Shown here: piece by piece, positions 9,717-21,915 of the stretch
How the letters are laid out: every line of letters starts with the position of its first letter
Position numbering within the stretch: position 1 is the stretch's first letter
Assembly (NCBI RefSeq): GCF_024814375.1
Contig: NZ_JANUXX010000002.1
Span: 62,001-126,000, forward strand
Length of the DNA: 64,000 nt
Origin: Streptococcus sciuri
Lineage (GTDB): Bacteria; Bacillota; Bacilli; Lactobacillales; Streptococcaceae
Direction: 5' to 3'
Position numbers and translations under genes: made by a program
The notes under the pieces: model-generated
Databases searched by the model: none
What the model saw: only the letters and a program-made list of their open reading frames with translations
What the model was told of the DNA's origin: nothing

Positions 9717-9724
9717 CATTCGTT
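9717..9724 (-). promoter_or_regulatory. Degenerate cin-box (ComX/SigX promoter) before cinA
   Basis: Minus strand reads AACGAATG, six of eight matches to the streptococcal cin-box TACGAATA. The preceding gene ends at a strong terminator (9746-9769), so cinA needs its own promoter within about 50 bp, and no clear sigma-A -10/-35 pair is visible. A start about 6 bp downstream would leave only a very short leader ending in the AGGTGG site. Tentative. Confidence 0.35.
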
Positions 9725-9745
9725 ATTCCCCCTTATTTTAACAAA

Positions 9746-9769
9746 AAAAGTGACAAAAGAGTCACTTTT
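9746..9769 (-). terminator. Terminator after tag
   Basis: Perfect 9-bp stem (AAAAGTGAC / GTCACTTTT) with a 6-nt loop and T7 on the minus strand. It ends the argR-ylbF-mutS-mutL-ruvA-tag chain. Confidence 0.85.
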
Positions 9770-9775
9770 ACATGA

Positions 9776-10324
9776 TTACTTAAAATCACACTGATTGTCA
9801 TGATCATTGATGAGACCGGCTGCCTGTAAAAAAGAATAGATACAAACTGGTCCTACAAACTTAAAACCCCACTTTTTCATATCCTTTGAAATAGATTCAG
9901 ACAGAGGGGTTTTGCTAGGAACAGGATGCCTTTCATCTATTATGTTGACAATAGGTGTAAAGTTTATAAAACCCCAAATGTAGTTATCAAAGCTATCAAA
10001 AGTGTCGCAAACAGCTAAAAAAGCTTGTGCGTTAGCTCTTGTCGCATAGAGTTTAGCCTTATGGCGAATAATGTCTGGATTACCTAAAAGGGCATCCAAG
10101 TCACTATCAGACATCTCTGCGACTTTGTGAACATCATACAGATGAAAAGCTACTTTAAAGGCAGCACGCTTCTTTAACACCGTCTCCCAAGACAATCCAG
10201 ATTGATAAGTCTCAAGGCAGAGCAACTCAAACAATTTACTATCATCATGACAAGGAATTCCCCATTCCTCATCATGATAATGAACATACAATGGATTGGA
10301 TTCTTTAACCCATGAACAACGCAC
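9776..10324 (-). CDS. tag: DNA-3-methyladenine glycosylase I
   Basis: 182 aa base-excision enzyme removing 3-methyladenine. Seen: N-terminal RCSWVKESNPLYVHYHDEEWG with the first zinc ligand Cys, the block ELLCLETYQSGLSWETVLKKR, and the C-terminal GPVCIYSFLQAAGLINDH with the other metal ligands. Sits downstream of ruvA by 33 bp, and shares the mismatch-repair transcript. Confidence 0.96.
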   Translation of the reverse strand: MRCSWVKESNPLYVHYHDEEWGIPCHDDSKLFELLCLETYQSGLSWETVLKKRAAFKVAFHLYDVHKVAEMSDSDLDALLGNPDIIRHKAKLYATRANAQAFLAVCDTFDSFDNYIWGFINFTPIVNIIDERHPVPSKTPLSESISKDMKKWGFKFVGPVCIYSFLQAAGLINDHDNQCDFK

Positions 10325-10357
10325 AGCATACCTCCCTTTATTGACACTGATGTCAAC

Positions 10358-10948
10358 TTATTTCATTAACATCTTCAAGCTAGACTTGATGTAGCTTTCA
10401 GCACTATCAGATGTTCCTTCAAAGAAAGCACGAATTTTATTAAGTTCATTAGCCTTATAACCAAGAGCTAACAGAGCTTCCATCGCTTCATCTAATTCCA
10501 TATTATTTGTTTCTTTCATTTTAGTAGATTTGCTATCATCGCTCTTTACATCAACAAATTTGCCAGCTAAATCAAGTACCATCTGTTGAGCTGTTTTTTT
10601 TCCTATCTTGGGAAATTTCATCAAATATCTGATATCACCCGTATCAATAGCAGCAACAAGTCCATCGTTATCATCAGCTGCTATGATTGCAAGCGCTGTT
10701 GTTGGACCAATACCAGATACAGAAAGGAGGTTAAGAAAGACCGATTTTTCATCTTCATTATGAAAACCATAGAGCACATGTGCATCGTCTCGGATAACCT
10801 GATGTAGAGGAAGAAGCACTTCCTGTTGCATAGAATCTGAAAAACTATAAGGATTAGCCACGTTGATTTTGTAACCTATACCAAAAGTTTCTACAACGAT
10901 GTAACTAGCTGTAATCTTCGTGACTGTTCCCTTTATATAATCGTACAT
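10358..10948 (-). CDS. ruvA: Holliday junction helicase subunit RuvA
   Basis: 196 aa. N-terminal OB domain ([21 protein letters not shown]), helix-hairpin-helix repeats ([15 protein letters not shown] and [17 protein letters not shown]) and a C-terminal domain (about residues 150-196) that contacts RuvB. Binds four-way junctions and recruits RuvB. Starts 11 bp after mutL. Confidence 0.97.
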   Translation of the reverse strand: MYDYIKGTVTKITASYIVVETFGIGYKINVANPYSFSDSMQQEVLLPLHQVIRDDAHVLYGFHNEDEKSVFLNLLSVSGIGPTTALAIIAADDNDGLVAAIDTGDIRYLMKFPKIGKKTAQQMVLDLAGKFVDVKSDDSKSTKMKETNNMELDEAMEALLALGYKANELNKIRAFFEGTSDSAESYIKSSLKMLMK

Positions 10949-10959
10949 TTTTTCCTCAC

Positions 10960-12912
10960 TTAATATTTACCAAGATCACGTAAACTGGTATGGTTTTCTT
11001 GTATACGACGAAACATTTTTTCCATATCAGACTGACTAAAGTGCACCAAGACAGGACGTCCATGCGGACAATTATAAGGATTTTGACATTGAGATAGCTG
11101 CACTAACAAATTACGAGCGGAGTAGTCATCTAAGTAATGATTTGCTTTGATACTACGTTTACACGACATCATAATGGCTAGCTCCGAGCGATACGTTTTA
11201 ATCGAAACTTCATTCGTCAAAAGAAGCATATCACACATCTCATAAACACCTGAAGCTATCTCCTCTTCTTTCATCCAGATAGGATGTTCCCTTAAAATAT
11301 AAGTATTCTCACCATACGAATCTAGATAAATGCCCACTTGATTAAGAAGAGACATTTTTTCTTGCAATGCCAAGAAATCTGCAGATGAAAACTCAAACAA
11401 ATAAGGAATCAATAACTGCTGTAAACTACTGTCAACATCCGCTATTTTTTCACGATAATACTCATACTTTACTCTCTCTTGAGCAGCGTGTTGATCAATG
11501 ATAAATAGTCCATCTCGTCCTTGAGCAAAGAGATACGTTCCATGCATTTGTCCAAAATAATCTAACTCAGGAAAAGTTGATTTGGTCTCATTACCAAGTT
11601 TATGGAGCAACTTTTCAACTGTTGCCCTATTTTGAGAACGAATACTAGGGTGTTCACCATCATACGGCTCTTCCGACTGTCGTTCAGCATATTTTACAGT
11701 TATGGGGGTTGTCTTATTTTCTTTCTTGACAGTATTGTCAATGTCTTTTGACACTGCCAAAAATTGACTATTTTCTTCCACTAAAGCTTCCTTTATCAAG
11801 GAGTTGTTTCTTTCTTTGTCATAATATAGCTGACTAGAGGTCAAAGGTAGCTTTATCTGCTCAGTTTTAGATTTAATTCTTGTGCTTGCTTTAGCTAGAT
11901 TATCAAGAGCATCTGGTATAAGTTCTTGTTCTTTAAGGACTTCTTGTATAGACTGACTGATGAGCTGATGAAGTTCACGCTCTTTTGATATACGAACTTC
12001 CTGCTTAGTGGGGTGAACATTAACATCTGCTAAATAAGGATCGATTTGAATATCAAGGATAGCAATTGGAAAACGCCCTACCATCAGTTTTGAACCATAT
12101 CCATCTAGTATAGATCGATTCAACAAGAAATTTTTTATGTAGCGTCCATTGATTAGAAGTGTAATATAATTACGGTTAGCTCTTGTGAGCTCAGGCAAAC
12201 TAATATAACCTGATACTTCAAAATCCAAATCAGCTGCCGAAATCTCTAACATTTTCTTAGCTGTTGTAATCCCGTAAATTCCCGCAATAGCTTGCCTCAA
12301 ATCACCCCTTCCACTTGTTTGAATGAGCGTTTTACCATCACTAACTAACTCAAAAGCAATCTGAGGATGAGCAAGGCTCTGACGATTAACTACATCAACG
12401 ATATGAGCCAACTCAGCCTGCAAACTCTTCATGTACTTAAGTCTAGCTGGCGTATTAAAAAACAAATCTTCAACAACTATCTTAGTTCCAATAGGTGTTG
12501 AAACAGGTTCTTGTGAGATAATTTTACCACCCTCAGCCAGCAACAAGGTTCCATAAGCTTCACTAGCTGATGCTGTCTTAATAGTCAAACGACTAATAGA
12601 GGCAATCGAAGGAAGTGCTTCACCCCTGAAACCAAGCGTTCGAATGCGAAAGAGATCACTCTGCTTTTTTATTTTACTAGTAGCATGTCGTCGTAAGCTA
12701 AGAGGAACATCCTCCGACAACATCCCCTCACCATTGTCAATAACAGCCATTTTTTTCAAACCTGATTCTTCAATCTCAATAGTAATACAACTGCTATTAG
12801 CGTCAATAGCATTTTCTAGTAGTTCCTTAATAACGCTACTAGGACGTTCGATGACCTCCCCAGCAGCAATCTGGTTTGCTAAAATTTCTGGAAGTTCTAT
12901 GATGTTTGCCAT
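10960..12912 (-). CDS. mutL: DNA mismatch repair protein MutL
   Basis: 650 aa. GHKL ATPase motifs: ELLENAIDA near residue 32, DNGEGM near 59, [14 protein letters not shown] near 95. The C-terminal endonuclease motif [12 protein letters not shown] (about residues 475-486), with CKRSIKANH and CPHGRP, marks the nicking type of MutL found in bacteria lacking MutH. Follows mutS by 41 bp. The expected transporter gene (lmrP-like) found between mutL and ruvA in some streptococci is absent. Confidence 0.97.
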   Translation of the reverse strand: MANIIELPEILANQIAAGEVIERPSSVIKELLENAIDANSSCITIEIEESGLKKMAVIDNGEGMLSEDVPLSLRRHATSKIKKQSDLFRIRTLGFRGEALPSIASISRLTIKTASASEAYGTLLLAEGGKIISQEPVSTPIGTKIVVEDLFFNTPARLKYMKSLQAELAHIVDVVNRQSLAHPQIAFELVSDGKTLIQTSGRGDLRQAIAGIYGITTAKKMLEISAADLDFEVSGYISLPELTRANRNYITLLINGRYIKNFLLNRSILDGYGSKLMVGRFPIAILDIQIDPYLADVNVHPTKQEVRISKERELHQLISQSIQEVLKEQELIPDALDNLAKASTRIKSKTEQIKLPLTSSQLYYDKERNNSLIKEALVEENSQFLAVSKDIDNTVKKENKTTPITVKYAERQSEEPYDGEHPSIRSQNRATVEKLLHKLGNETKSTFPELDYFGQMHGTYLFAQGRDGLFIIDQHAAQERVKYEYYREKIADVDSSLQQLLIPYLFEFSSADFLALQEKMSLLNQVGIYLDSYGENTYILREHPIWMKEEEIASGVYEMCDMLLLTNEVSIKTYRSELAIMMSCKRSIKANHYLDDYSARNLLVQLSQCQNPYNCPHGRPVLVHFSQSDMEKMFRRIQENHTSLRDLGKY

Positions 12913-12953
12913 AGCTCTCCTTTCTTTTGGTTAACACAATATTGACATAATAT

Positions 12954-15521
12954 TTACAGTTCTTGTTTAAGTGTAAAGATTAAATTCATAGCCTCCATTG
13001 GTGTTAATGTCATCATGTCCGTCTCTCTCAAAGTATTGATAATCTTGTCGTAAGAAGGACTATCAATAAACGATAATTGCTCACTAACAGATGCTTGTTT
13101 AAGAGATTCTTTTGTTTTTGTCAATGTGTCCGTCGGTATTATTGATAATGGTAACTCAGAAGCATTTGTTTCCAGCTCTTCTAAAATGTAACTCGCTCGC
13201 TTCAGTAATTCTTTGGGTAATCCTGCAATCTTAGCAACATGGATACCATAGGATTTATCAGCAGGCCCTTTGGCAATTTGATGTAGAAAAGTCACTTCTC
13301 CATCTTTTTCTAAAGTTGCCACATGAACATTGACAAGATTTGTCAATTCTTTTGACAATCCTGTCAACTCATGGTAATGCGTTGCAAACATCGTCTTAGC
13401 TTGGACATGACGATAAATGTATTCGATAATAGCTTGTGCTAAAGCTAATCCATCATAAGTAGCTGTTCCTCTTCCTAGCTCATCAAAAAGAATCAAAGAA
13501 TTTTTAGAAGCACGTTGCAAGGCATAATTGGCCTCGGTCATCTCAACCATAAATGTTGATTGCCCTGAAATCAAGTCATCAGCCGCCCCAATACGTGTAA
13601 AAATTGCATCAAAAACTGGAATATCTGCACTTTTAGCTGCGACATAAGCACCAATCTGTGCCATAATAACAGTCAAAGCAAGTTGACGCATATAGGTTGA
13701 TTTTCCAGACATGTTAGGACCTGTGATGAGTTGGATATTTGTCTCTTTTTTAAAGTGAATACTATTTGGTATGTACTCTTGACTGCCCATAACTTTTTCG
13801 ACAACCGCATGACGACCATCAATGATAGTAATTTCATTATCATCGTTAAAGTTTGGTCGGACATAGTGATTCACCTCTGCAACAACAGCAAAACTCTGCA
13901 AGACATCAATCTTTGCGATTATTTTTGCTAGATTCTGCAGGGGCTTGATATAATGCTCTACCTGCTCACGAACACGCATAAAAATATCATACTCTAAGTC
14001 GGCAGATTGATCCCGCGCTTCTAGCAACTCTCCTTCTATTTTAGCGAGTTCTGCCGTACCAAATCGCTCAGAATTTTTTAAAGTCGCTTTTTTAAAAAAA
14101 TGTTCTGGAACGAGTGATAGATTAGAGTTGGTGACATGGAAATAGTATCCATCTTTACGATTGTAATCAATTTTCAGATTGTGGATACCACTTGCTTTTC
14201 GTTCTTTAGCTTCGATGTCAGCAATCCATCCTGTACCCTCACGCAGAACTTTGCGATAACTATCCAACTGTTCATCAAAACCTGTACGAATGATATTGCC
14301 CTCTGTAATCACTGCCTGCGCTTCTGGAGCAATAGCCAAACGAATAAGCTCTTCTAACTCTGGTAATGTATCTAGCTGTTTAATCAGTTTATCCAGAACA
14401 GGTTCTTGAAAATTTCCTAAGATTGCTTTTATGACAGGTACCTGCGCTAGAGTATGTCCTAATTGCAATAGATCTTTAGGATTCGCCTTACCAAAAGAGA
14501 CTCTGCTCGCTAGACGCTCAATATCATAAACACCTTTCAAACTCTCTGTCAGATCTGTACGCTCAAAAAAATGCTCCAAAAAGACCTGCACAATCTCTTG
14601 ACGCTCAATGATAACATCCTTATTAATCAATGGCTTATCTATCCAAGAACGAAGCATACGCATCCCCATAGCTGTCTTAGTCTCATCTAAAAGCCAATAC
14701 AAACTACCGAGTTTCTTACCTGTTCTTGTATTTTCAAGTAAATCAAGACTAACCTTGGTGCTATAAGACATCTGTAAATGATCTTTAATTTCATAATGAT
14801 GCACAGACTGCAAGTGACTGAGCTCTCGTTTTTGAGTGATATGAACGTACTGTAAAAGCTTCTCAGCTACTTGTTTTTCAAGAGGAGTTAGTTGCTTTGC
14901 AATAAGAGGAGACATATAACGTTCCTTTTCAGACGATACTAGAAGATTCATCTGCTTAGTGAAAACAGCGTGTTCTTCCTCTTTTAACTCATAACCAACT
15001 ACCAACTCACGCGCTTTTAAGTTCATGATTTCACTACGAACAAGACCAAAATCAGCTAACTCTGTCACTCCAAACTCACCTGTGGAAACATCCATATAAG
15101 AAAGACCAAACTGATGCTCATCTTTATCAATAGCCACTAAAAAATTATTGGCGTTATCTGCTTTTGTTGAATCTATGACTGTTCCTGGAGTGATAACTTG
15201 AACGACTTCGCGTTTAACCACTCCAACAGCTTTTTTAGGATCTTCCATCTGTTCTGCAATCGCTACCTTGTAACCCAGATCAACCAAGGTATCAATATAT
15301 TGCTGAGCAGAGTGATAAGGAACGCCTGCCATAGGAATGGGATTATCTGCATTCCGATTGCGACTGGTCAAGCTAATCTCTAAAATTTGTGCCGCTTTTA
15401 CCGCATCTTCATAAAATAACTCATAAAAATCACCCATGCGAAAAAGTAAAAAAGCATCTGGATATTCTTTTTTTACATCCAAATACTGCTGCATACCTGG
15501 TGAAATTTTACCACTTGCCAT
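12954..15521 (-). CDS. mutS: DNA mismatch repair protein MutS
   Basis: 855 aa. Mismatch-reading Phe-x-Glu ([10 protein letters not shown], near residue 33), ATPase Walker [13 protein letters not shown] near residue 603, and the following [13 protein letters not shown]. The start at 15521 ([13 protein letters not shown]) fits homologues and has GAGGAG 7 bp upstream; the in-frame ATG at 15536 lies before that site. The start overlaps the end of the ylbF-like gene by 14 bp, implying coupled translation. Confidence 0.97.
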   Translation of the reverse strand: MASGKISPGMQQYLDVKKEYPDAFLLFRMGDFYELFYEDAVKAAQILEISLTSRNRNADNPIPMAGVPYHSAQQYIDTLVDLGYKVAIAEQMEDPKKAVGVVKREVVQVITPGTVIDSTKADNANNFLVAIDKDEHQFGLSYMDVSTGEFGVTELADFGLVRSEIMNLKARELVVGYELKEEEHAVFTKQMNLLVSSEKERYMSPLIAKQLTPLEKQVAEKLLQYVHITQKRELSHLQSVHHYEIKDHLQMSYSTKVSLDLLENTRTGKKLGSLYWLLDETKTAMGMRMLRSWIDKPLINKDVIIERQEIVQVFLEHFFERTDLTESLKGVYDIERLASRVSFGKANPKDLLQLGHTLAQVPVIKAILGNFQEPVLDKLIKQLDTLPELEELIRLAIAPEAQAVITEGNIIRTGFDEQLDSYRKVLREGTGWIADIEAKERKASGIHNLKIDYNRKDGYYFHVTNSNLSLVPEHFFKKATLKNSERFGTAELAKIEGELLEARDQSADLEYDIFMRVREQVEHYIKPLQNLAKIIAKIDVLQSFAVVAEVNHYVRPNFNDDNEITIIDGRHAVVEKVMGSQEYIPNSIHFKKETNIQLITGPNMSGKSTYMRQLALTVIMAQIGAYVAAKSADIPVFDAIFTRIGAADDLISGQSTFMVEMTEANYALQRASKNSLILFDELGRGTATYDGLALAQAIIEYIYRHVQAKTMFATHYHELTGLSKELTNLVNVHVATLEKDGEVTFLHQIAKGPADKSYGIHVAKIAGLPKELLKRASYILEELETNASELPLSIIPTDTLTKTKESLKQASVSEQLSFIDSPSYDKIINTLRETDMMTLTPMEAMNLIFTLKQEL

Positions 15522-15861
15522 TTCCCAACTCCTCATTAATTCTATCTTCCAATCGTTGCGTCACATATTGCAATAGGTCACTAGCATCTTGCATCTTTTG
15601 TCGATAATCTTGGACAAGCGGACTATCTTCTAACATCTGACGGAGAACATCAGCCTGACTAGCCGCTTGCTTGGCTGCTTTTTCTTTATGAATTTTCTGA
15701 TATAAGACGACATCTTGCTGATAGATTTTCATCTGAATGACTTCATCTTTTAACTCAGAAAGTTCTTTTAGCCGTTCTTCTACCTTTTGAAAGGCTAAAA
15801 CACTGGAATGATTCTGTAATTGACTGGTAAGATGTTGGATAGCTTTCTCTAGTTCTGTCAT
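15508..15861 (-). CDS. YlbF/YmcA-family protein
   Basis: 117 aa, helical, with a Gln/Glu-rich pattern and the segment [26 protein letters not shown] typical of the YlbF/YmcA (Com_YlbF) domain. In Bacillus, family members form a complex with YaaT that aids RNase Y-dependent mRNA maturation; the role in streptococci is inferred only. Coupled on both sides: its ATG overlaps the argR stop (ATGA) and its 3' end overlaps mutS. Confidence 0.8.
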   Translation of the reverse strand: MTELEKAIQHLTSQLQNHSSVLAFQKVEERLKELSELKDEVIQMKIYQQDVVLYQKIHKEKAAKQAASQADVLRQMLEDSPLVQDYRQKMQDASDLLQYVTQRLEDRINEELGNGKW

Positions 15862-16295
15862 TTTTTAGCTCTGATTTTCTTTTCAAGACGAGACGCTACT
15901 ACTTCGTCTTTACAAACCACAAGAAGAGTATCAGCACCCGCAACAGTACCCAAAATACTGTCATTCTTTTCAGCATCTATGAGATTTGCCAAGACATCAG
16001 CCTCACCTAGATCGGTTTTTATAACAAGCATAAATCCAGCACGTTCTAACTTTTTAACATAACTGTAAATTGCTGGATTTAAACGCAGATTTGCCTGTGA
16101 AGATAAACTATAGTAAAGTTTACCATCGCTATTGCGTAGCTTTAAAAGTCCAATCTCTCGCAAATCACGTGACAGGGTAGCCTGAGTTACTGAGATACCA
16201 TCATCTTGCAAATAATGTTTGATTTCTTCTTGTGTGCCAATATTTCTTTCTTGGATAAGTCGTATAATATGCTCTTGTCGTTCTTTTTTATTCAT
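15858..16295 (-). CDS. argR: Arginine repressor ArgR family
   Basis: 145 aa. N-terminal winged helix ([29 protein letters not shown]), hinge, and a C-terminal hexamerisation/arginine-binding domain with [14 protein letters not shown] near residue 118. Streptococci often have several ArgR paralogues; this one heads the mut operon and is divergent from argS, so it may control argS, although no ARG box was identified with certainty. Confidence 0.93.
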   Translation of the reverse strand: MNKKERQEHIIRLIQERNIGTQEEIKHYLQDDGISVTQATLSRDLREIGLLKLRNSDGKLYYSLSSQANLRLNPAIYSYVKKLERAGFMLVIKTDLGEADVLANLIDAEKNDSILGTVAGADTLLVVCKDEVVASRLEKKIRAKK

Positions 16296-16466
16296 TATCC
16301 ATCCTCATTATGCATTTGTCTCTAAAATTATACCAAAAATTGCTAACTTTTTCATCCTATGAAGAGATTTCTCAAAGTCTTTTTTAAACATTCCTCTAAA
16401 GAGTCGTCTAATTGCCTAAAATATGATAGAATGGAGGTGAATAACTATACTAATAAGGAGAACTTC

Positions 16467-18158
16467 ATGGATACCAAACAAACTGTCGCAAAGAGTATTC
16501 ACCAAGCCATTCCAGACTTGACATTAGAAGAAATCATACAATCGTTAGAAACCCCTAAAAATACTAAAATGGGAGACCTCGCTTTCCCTACTTTCTCTTT
16601 GGCAAAAACATTTCGTAAAGCACCACAGATGATTGCTAGTGAAATCGTTAAAAAACTAGATACTACTGGTTTTGAAAAAATTGAGGCTGTCGGTCCTTAC
16701 ATTAACTTTTTCCTAGATAAGACAAGCATCTCTAATCACGTTCTTAAGGATATTATCACAGCTGGTAGTCACTATGCTGAACAAAATATTGGACATGGTC
16801 GTAACATCGCTATTGACATGTCCAGTCCTAACATTGCAAAACCTTTCTCTATCGGTCACTTACGCTCAACTGTTATAGGAGACAGTCTCGCCTTAATCTT
16901 TGAAAAAATTGGCTACAAAGCTGTTAAAATCAATCATCTTGGTGACTGGGGTAAACAATTTGGAATGTTAATTGTTGCTTATCAAAAATGGGGAGATGAA
17001 AAAGCAGTCCAAGCTCATCCAATTGATGAACTCCTCAAACTCTACGTTCGTATCAATGCTGAAGCCGAAAAAGATCCCAGTATCGATGAAGAAGCACGCA
17101 CTTGGTTTCGTAAGCTAGAAGACGGTGATGAAGAAGCAATTAAATTATGGCAGTGGTTCCGTGATGAAAGTCTCATTGAATTTAATCGTCTTTACAATGA
17201 ATTAGAAGTCTCATTTGACAGCTACAACGGAGAAGCTTTTTATAACGATAAGATGGACGAAATTGTGGATAGTCTCACTCAAAAAGAGCTTCTTGAAGAA
17301 TCACAGGGAGCACAAGTCGTCAATCTTCAAAGATATGGCATTGAACATCCTGCTCTCATCAAGAAATCAGACGGTGCCACATTATACATTACACGTGACC
17401 TTGCTGCTGCCCTTTACCGTAAACGTACCTATGATTTTGCTAAAGCTATTTACGTTGTTGGAAATGAGCAATCTGCACATTTTAAACAACTAAAAGCCCT
17501 ACTTAAAGAAATGGGGTATGAGTGGTCTGATGATGTGACACACGTACCATTTGGTTTAGTGACAAAAGATGGTAAAAAACTCTCTACACGCAAAGGAAAT
17601 GTCATCCTTCTTGAGCCAACAATCGCTGAAGCTGTTAGCCGTGCTAAAGCACAAATTGAAGCTAAAAATCCAGATTTAGCTCATAAAGATGAAATTGCAC
17701 ATGCCGTAGGAATTGGAGCTATTAAATTTTACGATCTCAAGACCGATCGACTAAATGGATATGACTTCAACCTTGAAGCTATGGTCTCCTTTGAAGGAGA
17801 GACAGGACCCTATGTACAATATGCTCATGCACGTATCCAATCTATCTTAAAAAAAGCTAACTTTACACCAGATCCAGAAGCTCGCTATCATTTAAATGAC
17901 AGTGAAAGTTGGGAAATTATTAAACTCCTTCAAGATTTTCCACGTATCATCATACGTAGCGCTGATAACCTTGAGCCTTCTATCATCGCAAAGTTTGCTA
18001 TTAATCTCGCTCAAAATTTCAATAAATACTATGCGCACACACGCATCCTAGATGATTCTCCTGAACGTGACAGTCGTCTTGCCCTCAGCTACACCACTGC
18101 TATTGTCCTAAAAGAGGCTCTACGTCTACTTGGAGTTCAGGCTCCTGATGAAATGTGA
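16467..18158 (+). CDS. argS: Arginyl-tRNA synthetase
   Basis: 563 aa class I synthetase. HIGH variant [16 protein letters not shown] near residue 123, KMSKS-like [10 protein letters not shown] near residue 370, and a C-terminal anticodon-binding DALR-type domain. ATG at 16467 chosen: it follows an AAGGAG ribosome site and matches the family N-terminus; the frame remains open upstream to 16359 but with no conserved sequence. Divergent from argR across 171 bp that contain the promoters of both. Confidence 0.97.
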   Translation: MDTKQTVAKSIHQAIPDLTLEEIIQSLETPKNTKMGDLAFPTFSLAKTFRKAPQMIASEIVKKLDTTGFEKIEAVGPYINFFLDKTSISNHVLKDIITAGSHYAEQNIGHGRNIAIDMSSPNIAKPFSIGHLRSTVIGDSLALIFEKIGYKAVKINHLGDWGKQFGMLIVAYQKWGDEKAVQAHPIDELLKLYVRINAEAEKDPSIDEEARTWFRKLEDGDEEAIKLWQWFRDESLIEFNRLYNELEVSFDSYNGEAFYNDKMDEIVDSLTQKELLEESQGAQVVNLQRYGIEHPALIKKSDGATLYITRDLAAALYRKRTYDFAKAIYVVGNEQSAHFKQLKALLKEMGYEWSDDVTHVPFGLVTKDGKKLSTRKGNVILLEPTIAEAVSRAKAQIEAKNPDLAHKDEIAHAVGIGAIKFYDLKTDRLNGYDFNLEAMVSFEGETGPYVQYAHARIQSILKKANFTPDPEARYHLNDSESWEIIKLLQDFPRIIIRSADNLEPSIIAKFAINLAQNFNKYYAHTRILDDSPERDSRLALSYTTAIVLKEALRLLGVQAPDEM

Positions 18159-18174
18159 TATTCAAGATTACCAA

Positions 18175-18216
18175 ATGAAAAGCTCTTAGAAAATTAATTT
18201 TCTAAGAGCTTTTCAT
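18175..18216. terminator. Perfect 42-bp palindromic bidirectional terminator
   Basis: Both 21-base halves are exact reverse complements, starting ATGAAAAGCTCTTAG at 18175. It stands between convergent argS and the first yitT gene. The last four bases (18213-18216) include the stop codon of the YitT gene, so the yitT stop lies within the stem. Confidence 0.85.
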
Positions 18217-19085
18217 TTATCATAATTATGCCGTCTAATTTTAAAATCAGAACTAACAACTTCATCTACATCAATAATTGAAATGAAAGCATCTGGATCA
18301 ATCTTTGCTAACAGCTCTTTCACATCACGCACTTCACTGGGATTTAACACAACATACAGAATATCCATGCTCGTCTTGGAGTAAGCTCCTTGTCCCCTTA
18401 AAAAGGTAACACCTCGATTGATTTCTTGTAAAATTGTATCTGCTACTTGCTGAGAATATCTTGTAACAATAATCATTCCTCGCACAGTATAGCCACCATT
18501 TTGCACAATCGTAAGTACTTGGCTATAAACGAAACTGGCAATTAAAGTGTAAAGCATATGCTGCAAATCAATATAGCTCAAAGAAGCAGTCAGAACCAAA
18601 GCATCTATAATAAGCAACGTTTGCCCTAATTTAAAACCAAACTTCACCTCCAAGATACGTCCAATAATGTCTGTTCCTCCGGTTGTAGCACCATAACGAA
18701 AGACAAGACCACTACCAACTCCAGCGATAAGACCAGCCACCACTGCAACCAACATCATATCATCATGAAGAGGAAGATCTATTAGAAAGTGCTGCCACAA
18801 CCACATAAAGAAAGAGAGCAAAATTGTTGCGTACAGCGTAAAAGCTAAAGAACGTTTACCTAAAATCTTAATTCCCAAGATAAATAAGGGAATATTTATC
18901 AGCAACGAGATATAAGCAGGGTCTATACCGTAGAAAGAATGAACAATCAGAGTCACCCCTGTAACTCCCCCTTCTGCTAAATGGTTAGACATATTCAGTT
19001 TGATAAAACCAAAGGTATAGATAGCAACACCAACTGTAACACCGACCAAACTCTTAGCTAGTGCTAATTGTTCTCGCCTAATCAC
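18213..19085 (-). CDS. YitT-family (DUF161/DUF2179) membrane protein
   Basis: 290 aa with about five membrane helices at the N-terminal two thirds (motifs GGVTGVTLIVHSFYGI and TTGGTDIIGRIL) and a cytosolic DUF2179 domain (about residues 220-280; YTVRGMIIVTRY then GVTFLRGQGAYSKTS). The transport or signalling role of the family is unknown. Second of a tandem pair with the following gene (25 bp apart); a third member is at 59188. Confidence 0.9.
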   Translation of the reverse strand: MIRREQLALAKSLVGVTVGVAIYTFGFIKLNMSNHLAEGGVTGVTLIVHSFYGIDPAYISLLINIPLFILGIKILGKRSLAFTLYATILLSFFMWLWQHFLIDLPLHDDMMLVAVVAGLIAGVGSGLVFRYGATTGGTDIIGRILEVKFGFKLGQTLLIIDALVLTASLSYIDLQHMLYTLIASFVYSQVLTIVQNGGYTVRGMIIVTRYSQQVADTILQEINRGVTFLRGQGAYSKTSMDILYVVLNPSEVRDVKELLAKIDPDAFISIIDVDEVVSSDFKIRRHNYDK

Positions 19086-19110
19086 TCAGCTCACCTCCCC
19101 ACAAAAACAC

Positions 19111-20055
19111 TTAATCATCGTCCACAAATCGTCCAATAATGTGAACATTTTCAGCTATTGAAATAAAAGCACTTGAATCTGCTTTTTTCATTAGATGTTT
19201 AAATTCGCCGTATTCTTCACGTGTGATAATCGTTAATAACACGGATTTTTTCTCATGATTATAAGTTCCTTCAGCATCATTGATACAAGTCACCCCACGG
19301 TGCAGACGCTTGTGGATTTTATGAATGACTTTCTCAGGATGGCTGGTGACAATCATAGCCTGCATTTTCTTTTGTTTAGTAAAGATAGCATCTGTCACTC
19401 GACTAGAGACGAAAATAGTCACCATTGAATAAAGAGCATATTTCCAACCAAATAAAATCCCCGCAAAAATCATAATCGTCCCATTGACCATGAGTGAAAT
19501 ACGCCCAACGTCGCGCCCTGTTTTCTTGCGAATAGCCAGACTCACAATATCTGTTCCTCCGCTTGAAATACGGGATTTAAGACCATAACCAATCCCAACT
19601 CCCATAACAAGCCCCCCAAAAATAGCATTAATTAGAGGATCGGTAGTCAGAGTCACCTGTGGAATAAACTGAATGAAAAAAGAGCTAACCGTTACTGTAA
19701 TAAAGGTAAATACCGTAAATTTATGCCCTATTTGATACCAAGCTAAAAGCAACAATGGTAGGTTAATTGCATAAAAAGCAACTGCAATCGGTATTTCAAA
19801 ACCCAAAAAACGCTCACTCACAGCCGATATGACCTGTGCTAAACCTGTTGCTCCACTTGAGTAAACATGACCCGGCTGGAAGAAGAAATTAACCGCTATA
19901 CTTGAGAGAAGTCCATAGAGAAGAGATGCTGAAACTTTTTCAGCATATTTCTCTCTTGAGATACTTTGAAGAGTGTGGAAAAGACCAACTTTCTTAGCTA
20001 AATTACTAGCCAGATATTTGACTCTTTTCAAAAAGGGGGCTTTTTTTCTTGGCAT
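19111..20055 (-). CDS. YitT-family (DUF161/DUF2179) membrane protein
   Basis: 314 aa, paralogue of the adjacent YitT gene. A basic N-terminal extension (about 45 residues) precedes the membrane part (VYSSGATGLAQVIS; SSGGTDIVSLAI), then a DUF2179 domain (HRGVTCINDAEGTYNHEKK). Located 12 bp after aspS and 25 bp before the next yitT, so it belongs to one transcription unit aspS-yitT-yitT. Confidence 0.9.
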   Translation of the reverse strand: MPRKKAPFLKRVKYLASNLAKKVGLFHTLQSISREKYAEKVSASLLYGLLSSIAVNFFFQPGHVYSSGATGLAQVISAVSERFLGFEIPIAVAFYAINLPLLLLAWYQIGHKFTVFTFITVTVSSFFIQFIPQVTLTTDPLINAIFGGLVMGVGIGYGLKSRISSGGTDIVSLAIRKKTGRDVGRISLMVNGTIMIFAGILFGWKYALYSMVTIFVSSRVTDAIFTKQKKMQAMIVTSHPEKVIHKIHKRLHRGVTCINDAEGTYNHEKKSVLLTIITREEYGEFKHLMKKADSSAFISIAENVHIIGRFVDDD

Positions 20056-20066
20056 AATTTTTCTCT

Positions 20067-21827
20067 TTATTTTTCACCCAATTGTTCAGACGTTGTTGCA
20101 ATTGCTAATTCATCAAGTTGCTTACTAGAGACAAGGCTGGGAGCTTGTGTCATTGGATCGCTTGCTTTATTATTCTTAGGAAAAGCAATAACTTCACGAA
20201 TATTATCTTTGCCTGCTAGTAACATAACAAAACGATCAAGTCCTATAGCAAGCCCCCCATGAGGTGGGAAACCATATTCCATAGCTTCTAGTAAGAAACC
20301 AAATTGCTCTCTTGCTTCTTCTTGCGAAAAACCAAGAGCCCTAAACATACGTTCCTGCATATCTTTATGATTGATACGCAAACTACCACCACCTAGTTCG
20401 TAACCATTTAAGACGATATCATAGGCAACCGCACGCACTTTAGAGAGATCTCCTTCAAGTTCATGAGCTGTCTTTTCTTGAGGAAGTGTGAAAGGATGAT
20501 GAGCGCTCATATAGCGTCCTTCTTCTTCTGACCATTCAAACATTGGCCAATCAACAACCCAAAGGAAATTGAACTGAGACGTGTCAATCATGTCAAGCTC
20601 TTTTGCGATACGAACTCGTAAAGCACCAAGCGTGTTATTTGCAACTTCAAGACTATCTGCAACAAAAAGAACTAAATCATCGTTTACCAACTGCAAACAA
20701 TCTGTCAACTTATCTTCAATACATGTCAAAAATTTAGCTATAGGACCTGTAAGAGTCTCGTCACTATACTTGATCCAAGCTAGGCCTTTCGCACCAAACT
20801 GCTTAGCTATTTCAGTCATCTTGTCAATATCTTTACGAGAATAATGAATGGCTCCATTCCTAATAACAATAGCCTTTACAACTGGTGCTTGTGAAAAGAC
20901 CTTAAACTCAGTCTCTTTAACAGCTGCGGTAACATCTTGAAGCAACATATCAAAACGTGTATCAGGCTTGTCAGAACCATAATTGTTCATCGCATCATCG
21001 TAGGTCATACGTGGAAATGGTAAAGTTACATCAATCCCTTTCGTTTCTTTCATGACCAGAGCAATCATACCTTCTGTAATATCTTGAATATCCTGATCAG
21101 ACAAAAAACTTGTCTCTAAGTCAACTTGTGTAAACTCAGGTTGGCGATCCCCACGTAAGTCTTCATCACGAAAACATTTCACAATTTGATAATAGCGGTC
21201 AAAACCAGCATTCATCAAGAGTTGCTTCGTAATTTGTGGGCTTTGAGGAAGAGCGTAGAAACGCCCTTGATTCACACGACTTGGTACAAGATAATCACGC
21301 GCTCCTTCTGGCGTTGACTTGGCTAACATTGGTGTTTCGACATCAATAAAGTCTAGCTCGTCTAAATAGTTGCGAATAGAGTGAGTCACCTTAGCACGCA
21401 ATTTAAAGTTTGCAAGCATTTCTGGACGACGAAGATCAAGATAACGATAACGCAAACGCGTTTCATCCGTTGCTTCGATACCATCTTTAATTTCAAAAGG
21501 CGTTGTCTTAGCTGTATTTAAAATCGTTAAACTCTCAACCTGTAACTCAACACGTCCTGTTGCTACCTTATCATTTGCTTCTTCACGAGCGACAACGACA
21601 CCAGTCACCTCGATGACAAACTCACTTCTTAGCTTTTCAGCGGTTTCCATCACGCTAGTATCCACTTTTTCAGGATTGATAACTAGCTGCATAATACCCT
21701 CACGGTCTCGCAAATCAATAAAAATAAGACCACCAAGATCACGACGACGCCCAACCCAACCATTTAGCGTCAAAGTTTGTCCGATATGTTCCTTTCGGAC
21801 ACTACCCGCATACATACTTCTTTTCAT
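20067..21827 (-). CDS. aspS: Aspartyl-tRNA synthetase
   Basis: 586 aa bacterial-type (with GAD insert) class II synthetase. N-terminal OB fold ([22 protein letters not shown]), motif 2 [20 protein letters not shown] near residue 213 and motif 3 [14 protein letters not shown] near 525. Start at 21827 ([14 protein letters not shown]) preferred over the ATG at 21848. A -10 TATAAT is at 21893-21898 on the minus strand, between the gene and the terminator of the upstream unit; no T-box seen in the short leader. Confidence 0.96.
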   Translation of the reverse strand: MKRSMYAGSVRKEHIGQTLTLNGWVGRRRDLGGLIFIDLRDREGIMQLVINPEKVDTSVMETAEKLRSEFVIEVTGVVVAREEANDKVATGRVELQVESLTILNTAKTTPFEIKDGIEATDETRLRYRYLDLRRPEMLANFKLRAKVTHSIRNYLDELDFIDVETPMLAKSTPEGARDYLVPSRVNQGRFYALPQSPQITKQLLMNAGFDRYYQIVKCFRDEDLRGDRQPEFTQVDLETSFLSDQDIQDITEGMIALVMKETKGIDVTLPFPRMTYDDAMNNYGSDKPDTRFDMLLQDVTAAVKETEFKVFSQAPVVKAIVIRNGAIHYSRKDIDKMTEIAKQFGAKGLAWIKYSDETLTGPIAKFLTCIEDKLTDCLQLVNDDLVLFVADSLEVANNTLGALRVRIAKELDMIDTSQFNFLWVVDWPMFEWSEEEGRYMSAHHPFTLPQEKTAHELEGDLSKVRAVAYDIVLNGYELGGGSLRINHKDMQERMFRALGFSQEEAREQFGFLLEAMEYGFPPHGGLAIGLDRFVMLLAGKDNIREVIAFPKNNKASDPMTQAPSLVSSKQLDELAIATTSEQLGEK

Positions 21828-21915
21828 AATCGATACCAAGATACACAAATGTACCTGCTTCCTTTCCTGCTTAAAATCAATTCATCTCACCTATTATAAC
21901 AAAAAGACAGCAAAA

